NCBI RefSeq assembly: GCF_000210295.1
Contig: NC_026738.1
Span: 496,001-560,000 of the forward strand
From: Trypanosoma brucei gambiense DAL972
Taxonomy: Eukaryota > Euglenozoa > Kinetoplastea > Trypanosomatida > Trypanosomatidae
Length of the DNA: 64,000 nt
Reading direction: 5' to 3'
Shown here: positions 56,947 to 64,000 of the stretch, piece after piece
Layout of the letters: each line of letters starts with the position of its first letter
How positions within the stretch are numbered: the stretch's first letter is position 1
Translations under genes and position numbers: made by a program
The notes under the pieces: model-generated
Told to the model about the DNA's origin: nothing
What the model saw: only the letters and a program-made list of their open reading frames with translations
The model's database searches: none

Positions 56947-57800
56947 ACGCCAAGTGAAACTGTAAAAAAATAAAGAGAAGACATTGCGATGTGGCTGTGG
57001 GCCAAACTGACGGCAGCGGGAGGAAGGGGAGGAGAAACGAGTCCGGCACGCATTTCAGTTGTAATGGTCGTCGTATGCCTGGTTCTCTTTTGCGTATCGT
57101 TTGTGAGTCTTGCAGTCATGTCGCATGCACTTGTTGGTGCCAATGAGGGTGGGCGCACAGGTGAGTGATGTTGGACGCCGTTAACTGTAAATGTTGCGTG
57201 TTTTTTTTGGGGGGGTGAGAGAGGGAAGAAGGGGAAATGTGTGTGTTTATGGTGACGTCATATTTTCATCACAGTCATCACGAACATAAGGAACAGTTCG
57301 CTGCTCTATTTCCTATTGTTGAAGTAATTGGGGAGGATCATCCGTCTTTGTTTCGTCTACTTGCCTCCTTTAGCTCTGTTTCATCTGCTATTCCCTTGTT
57401 AAATTTTAGGCCCTGATTCCTCGTGAGAAATTTGTTTACCCTTTCTCTGGCATCATATGCATACATGCATTCGAATACATTAGTGTGTGTCTGTGTGCAT
57501 GCATCTGTGTGTTCGACATGGCTTGCCCCATTTCCTCTGTTGTGAAGCCGCCCTGGTTTACTTGTACCTTTGTGCTCTCCATCTTTCTCCCGTGTATTTC
57601 CTCTCGTTGCTGGAATCTCGTGCGCGTCAATTTCCGTGTGCACTTGGGACCTCTTGATTTGCTGCCCATCGTTGCATATCTGCAATCTGTGAGGTGAGCG
57701 CACATATATATATATATATATATATTTGTTTACCTATTTGTCGGTTTGTACGCCTAGGTATATTCTCATTCGAGGGACCGTCATAATAGGCGATTAAAAA
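56947..57800 (+). other. Spacer with a 59-codon ORF and a TA microsatellite
   Basis: Apart from the short ORF at 56989 there is no supported gene. TA run at 57703-57725. The AG at 57756-57757 is the acceptor candidate for the next gene; its 43-nt leader has no ATG. Confidence 0.6.
56989..57168 (+). CDS. Possible 59-residue single-span membrane protein
   Basis: ATG at 56989, TGA at 57166-57168. Translation: a Gly-rich polar N-terminus (MWLWAKLTAAGGRGGETSPA), one strong membrane span at about residues 22-46 (VVMVVVCLVLFCVSFVSLAV), and a 14-residue polar tail. The SPARISVV then hydrophobic layout loosely recalls Sec61 beta, but the tail is longer than usual and this is only an eye comparison. 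It begins only 42 bp after the signal peptidase subunit stop codon, with no room for a normal polyadenylation plus trans-splice junction. It may instead be 3' UTR sequence, or be translated from a rare processed form. Confidence 0.35.
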   Translation: MWLWAKLTAAGGRGGETSPARISVVMVVVCLVLFCVSFVSLAVMSHALVGANEGGRTGE

Positions 57801-58376
57801 ATGCCAAAAAAGAAGCCACCATGTCCATCGGTTACGCCGCAGTTGTACGAGAAGAGCCATAAGCCTTCCGTAACGGTTGGTATGGGAATGAAGGGCAGCG
57901 CCGCCTCCACCGCGTGCTGGCGCGACCAAGTGGATAAAGAAGAACAGCTGCACGCCATTTGGGCAAAGCGGTACGACCGGCGGAGCAACGCACGGCTTGT
58001 AGAATCACTGAAGCGGACACTACAGCGAGAAAAGGACAGTGCTGAGCAGTATCGCAAAGACAATGATGCGTTAAACACCATTTTATTCAGCAAAGACGTC
58101 TCTGATGCCGGGCGTCTGACAACTGTATATTTAAAGGCTCGTAATCGGCTGGCGCCGCAGGAAAAATATTTGAGAGCGCAAACAGCAGCACAAGAGGTGG
58201 GTTGGGGGATTCCTGAGGCCATGCGAGGTGGTGACAGCGTGGAATTTACCGGTACGCCTGCACTTCCTCGCCTAACAAAAGCATCTGCGATGGCATATAG
58301 GAGGCCGGACGACGAGGACCATGCGGAGTTGTTCGGCTACACATTGATGTGTTCGTTTTGCGGTGGGAAACCGTGA
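57801..58376 (+). CDS. Small basic protein, 191 residues, unknown function
   Basis: Unrecognised. The N-terminus MPKKKPPCPSVTPQLYEKSH is Lys/Pro-rich and probably extended. A charged helical region follows (about 40-90: EEQLHAIWAKRYDRRSNARL, then VESLKRTLQREKDSAEQYRK). The C-terminal half has Pro/Tyr motifs (RRPDDEDHAELFGYTLMC) and ends in CSFCGGKP. The mix of short helices and Pro-rich extended segments is like axonemal microtubule inner proteins, but no specific family is recognised. The start has a 43-nt leader after the AG at 57757. Confidence 0.72.
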   Translation: MPKKKPPCPSVTPQLYEKSHKPSVTVGMGMKGSAASTACWRDQVDKEEQLHAIWAKRYDRRSNARLVESLKRTLQREKDSAEQYRKDNDALNTILFSKDVSDAGRLTTVYLKARNRLAPQEKYLRAQTAAQEVGWGIPEAMRGGDSVEFTGTPALPRLTKASAMAYRRPDDEDHAELFGYTLMCSFCGGKP

Positions 58377-59821
58377 TTGTGTAAAGCCGTGGACAGGAGA
58401 TGTAACGTCAGTTAGTGGGGATATGTAGAGAGGGAGAAGAGAGGTGGTGTGGTGTCGTGTGGGATGGGATGGGATGGGATGGGACGACATGAGATGAGAT
58501 TAATTGTCAACAACAATAACAAGAGCGGAGGCTGGGCTGAGGTCTGCGTGTGCGTGTGTGCAGCTGCAGTTGGTATGTACTAGAGAGAAGTGCGTGTACC
58601 GTGCACGGTTAGCCACAGGTGGCTGGGTTCCGAAACGGTCTGAAGTGTGTGCCTTTGGCTTTTAAGCTATATGTGTATGAATGGAAGTGTACGGAAGCGA
58701 TGGAGTAGGGAAAATGTATAAATATATTTATTTGTTTATACAAACAACGTGCTCGTAAACGTGCGAGTTACGAGGGGAAGGGGTCTATGTGTTTTACCTC
58801 TTTTCCTTACTTTTTGCCGTTTGCAACTGATCTCCACTTCACTGTAATATTTATTTGACAAGAATTAGACAAGTAAACATATATATATATATATACCACG
58901 CTGTTCCTTGACTGATAGTACCGTAACTGTTTTGTGTCATTTCCTTTTTTCCCCCGCTCTGGTGATATCGTTATTGATCCTCCGCTGCCCGTATCATTTA
59001 GTGAAGTTTCCTCCAAATAGATGTTCATATGTTGTTAGCGACGAGTCAATCACTAAGGGAGTCCGTAATTGTCCCGTAAAAGGATGTACGCCAATAAAAT
59101 CCAGCAGGAGAATGCCGAGGTGCATCAGAGCCCCGCACGATAAAAGAGGCGAAGGGTGAGGTTGCTCATACACTGTGAATCGGTAGTGTAGCGAGCGGAT
59201 ACTTTTCTTTTTTTAGGGGGATTTTTTTTTTGTATGTCCGTTTTCGGGTGTTCATATGGATAGAAATATTCAAATTACACAGCACATACACTGTGCAGGA
59301 GAGTAGTAGATGTTGCCTCAGTATTTTTAAACTTTGTTTTGTTTTATTTTCTTTTTTTAAAGAAAAAAAATTCTGACAAAGGGGCCGCAAGGATGGATAC
59401 GTTTGTGTGAACAGTAGCATCATATGGTATGATCATGCATGTATGTGTTTCTATCCTTGTGCTGATAATAATGATAGCTCTTGTACTTTCCCTCTTCTCC
59501 CTATTCATTCTCCACGTTTTTGTAATGTCACAGCGCGATACCACCACTTGTGATTTAAAAAGTGGGGAATTGGATAGAGCCCGCATCGCCGCTAGTGAGG
59601 AAAGCATCACAGCGGCTGCAGTTTGCGCATTTGAAATAGCGGTGGACACAAAGTGGGAGGGAAGGAAGACAATTTTACGAGCTTGCGGGCAAAAAAAGAT
59701 TTAACACCGTCGCGTAGGTGAGGAGTACCCCTTCAAGTTGCGCCCATCACATCTCCAGGCGCGCACACGCGTACACATATATATATATATATATTTGTGT
59801 TTATATAATTAGCTCCCTGAT
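58377..59821 (+). other. Spacer and predicted long 5' UTR of the next gene
   Basis: 1.44 kb. GGGAT pentamers (four exact units at 58461-58480), TA runs at 58879-58895 and 59776-59795. A strong pyrimidine tract (59476-59522) ends in GTCACAG (AG at 59532-59533). The 288 nt from there to 59822 contain no ATG, so the open frame at 59429-59704 is best read as splice-signal and leader sequence. Confidence 0.65.
59476..59533 (+). promoter_or_regulatory. Candidate spliced-leader acceptor for the MSP-like gene
   Basis: Pyrimidine-rich tract followed by AG at 59532-59533, with an ATG-free stretch of 288 nt down to the start codon at 59822. Confidence 0.6.
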
Positions 59822-61657
59822 ATGGAGGGAGTGCAACCGCTCAACGTCCGCATTGTGCGCGAAGCGGGGGATCGTAGAAAGGTGAAGCTCTTTTTGCATA
59901 ATACATCAGGTACAGAGCGGGAAGGGTACCCCGTCATGTTTTCGATTAGGTGCTGTGAACCTGATTTCTACATCCCTGTTGGTATAGAAACCACAGATGG
60001 AATATTGCTTTCAGGTGAGTGCCGTGGCGTGTTGCTTCAGCTCCGTGACCCGAAAGAACGGGCGCAGAGTTGGGGCATGGAGCGCGAGGGGAAGTTTGTA
60101 AAGTGCGGTGTTATAAACGAACAACAGATGAGGGTGTCGTGTGGGACAAATGTGCGAGCTTCTGTGGAGGCCGCAAGCCGTTTTGGTAATGGTAGTTTGG
60201 ATGCACTGCACAGCTTTCGGGATTCGGACAGCTCTTTTTTGACAACTGGAAACAGGTATGATTTTGGTGTAGAATCGAGTGGGGGTGTTGTGAGAGGATC
60301 ACCTTTGCAGCGCAGCAGTGTGAAGTCGTGGAATGCGGTGGTGCCATCCGTACTGCCAAGTGATGGTGGCAGCGCGAAACACTTGAGGTTATCCGCATCC
60401 GAGGAATCACACACCCCAGGCTCTTTGGAAGATGAGCTGGTTCATTCCAGTGTTCGCAGCTCGCGTTCTCCACTTTGTACGGATAGTTCCCGTTGCTCAT
60501 CTTCTCTCTTTGTGCATTACACACGCTTGGGTGGAGAAAAACGGTCCATAGCTGCTGCTAAGGAGTGGCTGGAGGCTCAGCAGGGTAAGTACAACAGATG
60601 GTTGGAGAAGGTCCACCGCTTACAAGGAAAAGACACTGCTGGTGTGAATTCACCGCCAACAACTGTCGCCTCTGCCCCGGCTCCTACTGCCCCACATTTT
60701 TCAGCACTTTGTGAGCCAGTGCGCTGGGTGAAGAGGCCGCAAAAGGCACCCGCAAATCTGAAGTTGTCAGCTTTTTGGCGCAAGCCCTTTAGCAAGGGTT
60801 CAGCTAAACTATTTAAGGTGGGAAAGGAGTCAAATCTCTGCATCCGAGTATCGTGTGAACTCGACGATCCCAACAGGAGCGCAACCGACATCAAACATTC
60901 AGGGGGACCGCTATCAGACGGACTGTTGCGTTTGAATACAGCGCCCTCGCACATTGGGTTTTTAAGGAGAGAACAACCACCGGTCACCGGTGAAGTTCAG
61001 CGGTACGAGCATTCCGAAGACGTGCGGAGTAGCAACGGGAACCGCCGCAAAATCCCTGAGGACACAACAGATCGTAGTCCTACAGCACTATTCCGATTGG
61101 AAAGGCATGAGAATCAGGTGGCCACCGGTCGCATTCCATTCGGGAAGTTGGATCCCCCTGCACGTGGTGATGTGGATGTGGGTTGTTCCGCATCAACTCG
61201 GTCGGATTTCGCTGCAACGCTGAATGGAAAACAATCCTTACACGCAGAGCCGCATGTTGTTCACAAGGAAGTGACAAACTGCCCGACGCCAAATGGCTCG
61301 GCTTCACCTTTAGACGATAGGGCTGACAAGCCGAGTATGTCAGAGAAACTGCATCTGATGCGGTGGGACAAAACCATGAGTATATTGAGGAATTTAAGTG
61401 CTCCACAGATGGGTTCTGCAATTTGTGAATTTGTTAAGCGGTGTTCTCCACATCTGGAGTCGTTGGGGACTGTGACTTTGAATACGGTGGTACGAGGCCT
61501 GCATTCGGTTGGTAACACAATTGAAGGTTCCATTAACACTTTGCACGTTGTAGTGTTATCTGTGCTTTTCGTGGCGACGATTTGTCTTTTGTTTGCTATT
61601 ATTAGGGGGGATAGTTACAGTAATGAATTAGATATTGCTATGAGTGAAATCGGCTAA
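59822..61657 (+). CDS. Tail-anchored protein, possible divergent MSP (VAP-like) domain
   Basis: 611 residues. The N-terminal 100 residues form a beta-rich domain (KVKLFLHNTSGTEREGYPVM, then FSIRCCEPDFYIPV and RGVLLQLRDPKERA). Its strand order recalls the major sperm protein fold of VAP proteins, though the key basic FFAT-binding residues are not obvious. A long Ser/Arg/Pro-rich middle is probably disordered. A helical stretch (about 500-570) leads to one C-terminal membrane span at about 576-596 (VVVLSVLFVATICLLFAII), followed by 15 residues. This gives a tail-anchored, cytosol-facing topology, which fits an ER or organelle contact-site protein; that is inference. The start is the first ATG after the acceptor at 59533. 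Confidence 0.75.
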   Translation: MEGVQPLNVRIVREAGDRRKVKLFLHNTSGTEREGYPVMFSIRCCEPDFYIPVGIETTDGILLSGECRGVLLQLRDPKERAQSWGMEREGKFVKCGVINEQQMRVSCGTNVRASVEAASRFGNGSLDALHSFRDSDSSFLTTGNRYDFGVESSGGVVRGSPLQRSSVKSWNAVVPSVLPSDGGSAKHLRLSASEESHTPGSLEDELVHSSVRSSRSPLCTDSSRCSSSLFVHYTRLGGEKRSIAAAKEWLEAQQGKYNRWLEKVHRLQGKDTAGVNSPPTTVASAPAPTAPHFSALCEPVRWVKRPQKAPANLKLSAFWRKPFSKGSAKLFKVGKESNLCIRVSCELDDPNRSATDIKHSGGPLSDGLLRLNTAPSHIGFLRREQPPVTGEVQRYEHSEDVRSSNGNRRKIPEDTTDRSPTALFRLERHENQVATGRIPFGKLDPPARGDVDVGCSASTRSDFAATLNGKQSLHAEPHVVHKEVTNCPTPNGSASPLDDRADKPSMSEKLHLMRWDKTMSILRNLSAPQMGSAICEFVKRCSPHLESLGTVTLNTVVRGLHSVGNTIEGSINTLHVVVLSVLFVATICLLFAIIRGDSYSNELDIAMSEIG

Positions 61658-62475
61658 TGCGAGGTTTTGATGAAACGGAAAAGGAAAGAAAAAATATGAA
61701 ACAGTGACAACCGGACTGCTGGCGGTCATGGCGGAAAACGTTTGTGATAAGGAGCCATATGCCCAATTCAGTAACGAAATAAAAGACGCAGGAAAAGGAA
61801 AAGAGGTTTTCGTTTTGTTTTTGTTTTGTGTTTCCCTACTTCTAATAAGTGCACGATAACAAGATATGAATACGTCCGCGTGTGCAGGATATGCACACAT
61901 ATGTTCATGTAGGGGAGTAATGCAATTCGTCGGCGTAAGGAGGCGGCTGTGCGCTGGTTTATTAGTGACATGTGTGTGATTCCACACTTTCACATTTTCC
62001 CCGATCTCAGATGAGTAAGGTGTTTCATCATTCCTTTATATGTGTATCCTTACACTCTGTGCTTCATTTATTTATTTATTTTTTAAAAAAAATGTTTATT
62101 TTGGTTCATCCCTGGGTCCGAGCGTAACTTACTCCGATTGTCTACAATTGTTACTATTATTATTATTATTATTATTATTATCGTCCCACCCATGTGCCTC
62201 CGTTTCTTCTTTGTTGTTGTCCTTCCGGCAGACCTATGCATATCCGAAAGGGAGTTCAAGGGTAGTCGTGCGAATTTGTCGCTGGATGCTTTTCTTTTTT
62301 GTGTGTGTGTTATTGCTTGTTTCGTTTGGGCGTGTGATTATGAAAAGATGTGTGTGGGGAAAAGGGATTCTAAAGAAGGAAGAAAAAAAAACAATTTAAA
62401 GGGGAGGGGGAAAAGAAAAGGGGAAAGGGGGGGAGGGAAGATGCACAAACACACGAATGGATGAAATTCTTTGCT

Positions 62476-62478
<3 letters not shown>

Positions 62479-62509
<31 letters not shown>
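62479..62509 (+). repeat. TA dinucleotide microsatellite
   Basis: About fifteen uninterrupted TA units in the last long spacer; a similar run lies at 63483-63510. Confidence 0.97.
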
Positions 62510-62516
<7 letters not shown>

Positions 62517-63481
62517 TATAATATAATATTACTATATTTTCATAAGTAATATGTGTTCCCATATGCATGAATGCCTGAGTGTATGTTTGTGCGTTAACGC
62601 ACACCGTTTGGAAAGTCATTAAATCACTCGAGCGGTTCAAAAAAAAAAAAATTGGAATCCAAGCAGTCGACTAAAGCAGTGGAGCGAATAGTGACGGGGG
62701 AAAAAAATAAAAATGAGGAAAAGGAAAAAGGATCCGGTTAAAATATGCAGCGGAATAGTGCAAAGATGCTCAGTTCCCTCTTGGGTTGCGCTCAGTTGCC
62801 ATTTTTTTTTCTTTTTTGCTTAACTGCCATATTTCACTTTAACCTATTCCCCTCTCATGTCTTCCAACCAAAGAAAAAAAAAAGAGAGAGATCGCAACGT
62901 TTTCACGGGCGCGTAACGCAAACGTAAAAATATAATCAAAGCAGTGGCTAAGGTTTGCAAAGGGGCGGCGGTAAAAGGAAAATGAAAGAAAAGAGGAAGA
63001 TGTTGGGGTGATGTCCTTTTTTTTTTTTATTTCTTCACTTTTCTTTCCCAGCTCCGCCACCTCTGTTACCTTTTTTTTTTTTGATTTATTGTTTTTTTTT
63101 TTAACTTTCTTATTTAACTTTTTATTTCGCTTTCAACCCTTTCAAAACAGAGCTCGTCAAAAACCCTTGCGACTTTAGCTCTTCTTTTTTGTTGTTTTTA
63201 TTCGTATTTGCTTGGGAAGGGGTGCGGGGCTTGCAGGAAAGGAAAGCGTGGGAATCTTAACGGAAAATTAAAGTGCTAAATTTTTTTTGTTTTTTTTTTT
63301 GCTTCACTTTGGTGGTTTGGGTCAGTTCTGTAAATTTTACCGGCAGTTCGGGGCATCTGCTGGTGTTGAAAAGAAACGAAGAGAAGGAGCAGATATAAGC
63401 GTTGCTCATTTCCTTCATTTCTTGCCATTGTCTTCTTCTATCAGAAGAAGAAAAACAAAATGGAAACGTAAGCTGAAACTG

Positions 63482-63516
<35 letters not shown>

Positions 63517-63729
63517 CGTATACGTGTGCCTGCGGGTGAATGCGTGTTTAACTGCTTGTAGCCGTATTTGCTCATGTGACGTGAAATTAGCGGACAAATA
63601 TGTACGTATGTTTGTGTGTACAGTTTGTGCGGGTGAAAGAAAAGGAATGTTTTTATATGTTTAATGATATTGGATATGTGCTTGTGTATGGGCTGTCATT
63701 CTAATTGGCCGGGACCTGAAGCAAATTTT

Positions 63730-63780
63730 CTGTTTTGTTCTATTCTGTTTGTTTTATATATTTGCTCTTTCAACCTATAG
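63730..63780 (+). promoter_or_regulatory. Candidate spliced-leader acceptor for the right-edge gene
   Basis: A T/C-rich tract followed by AG at 63779-63780; the 52-nt leader has no ATG before 63833. Confidence 0.6.
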
Positions 63781-63832
63781 CTGTAGTCCACGCACTGTGG
63801 TGAGGTGACTGGGTTTGTGCGTGTGGCTTTAA

Positions 63833-64000
63833 ATGATCAATGAAGCAGCCGCTGAAACCTCAAGCAGTACTGCTGTAGCGCCGCTAAACCCGATAGAATA
63901 TCCCATCGTCTTTACTAAGGAAGATGAGGTGATACCTGCAGTGGGAATATTTAACGCACTACAGTGGTTATTGCCCCTGTTTCAACTTGCCATGTGGTTA
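63833..64000 (+). CDS. 5' end of a gene cut by the right edge
   Basis: ATG at 63833 opens a frame that stays open for all 56 codons to the window end. The product begins MINEAAAETSSSTAVAPLNP, an acidic or neutral soluble start. It continues through FTKEDEVIPAVGIFNALQWL into a hydrophobic stretch (PLFQLAMWL), suggesting a membrane protein. It is preceded by a good splice acceptor at 63780, so it is very likely a true gene start. The family cannot be told from 56 residues. Confidence 0.75.
   Translation, partial: MINEAAAETSSSTAVAPLNPIEYPIVFTKEDEVIPAVGIFNALQWLLPLFQLAMWL

Larger units (their letters stand above)
61658..63832 (+). other. Long spacer with TA and ATT microsatellites
   Basis: 2.2 kb without a supported gene. 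ATT run at 62152-62181, TA runs at 62479-62509 and 63483-63510, many A and T homopolymers. A pyrimidine tract ending in CCTATAG (AG at 63779-63780) is the acceptor candidate for the last gene. Confidence 0.7.

Noticed and set aside
59429..59704. 91-codon ORF with a hydrophobic N-terminus
   Set aside because: The hydrophobic part is the translation of the pyrimidine tract of the acceptor at 59533, and the remainder is an ATG-free leader of the next gene. A small gene here would leave no splice signal of that quality for the gene at 59822.

Overview
The window looks like nuclear DNA of an African trypanosome of the Trypanosoma brucei group. Every supported gene lies on the plus strand, has no intron and uses ATG. 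The genes are separated by AT-rich, low-complexity spacers carrying long polypyrimidine tracts followed by an AG, which is the signature of spliced-leader trans-splicing in one polycistronic directional gene cluster. Several proteins are recognisable as T. brucei ones: RPA2, the euglenozoan F1-ATPase subunit p18, two ecotin-like serine peptidase inhibitors (ISP1 and ISP2) and the lysosomal glycoprotein p67. From memory these belong to the Tb927.5.1700 to Tb927.5.1880 stretch of chromosome 5. The subspecies cannot be told from this window.

Left third (1-24 kb): the tail of an upstream gene, then RPA2 (DNA replication and repair), F1-ATPase p18, a large probably mitochondrial protein, ISP1, a protein with a zinc-ribbon-like motif, a membrane-anchored alpha/beta hydrolase of the isoprenylcysteine methylesterase type, an RluA/Pus9-type pseudouridine synthase, a beta-propeller-like protein and a mitochondrial PPR protein.

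Middle (24-46 kb): a small membrane protein, p67, a small orphan, a 2031-residue protein with thirteen near-identical 35-residue repeats, an orphan, the AAA ATPase FIGNL1, ISP2 and a 1000-residue multi-span membrane protein.

Right third (46-64 kb): two coiled-coil proteins resembling ciliary factors (ODAD3/CCDC151-like and CCDC13-like) either side of a 1167-residue orphan, signal peptidase subunit 3, a very close-set 59-codon ORF, a small basic protein, a tail-anchored protein with a possible divergent MSP domain, and the start of a gene that runs off the right edge.

Neighbouring genes do not form functional operons; as is usual in trypanosomes they share only transcription. For most genes the annotated start is the first ATG after a good splice-acceptor candidate; the clear exception is the ODAD3-like gene. 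No mobile element, CRISPR array, tRNA or rRNA was recognised. The most notable items are the homogenised 105-bp coding repeat array, a probable RAD51-binding motif kept in FIGNL1, lineage-specific changes in the hydrolase, arginines at the predicted reactive sites of both ISPs, and several orphan proteins with visible architecture.
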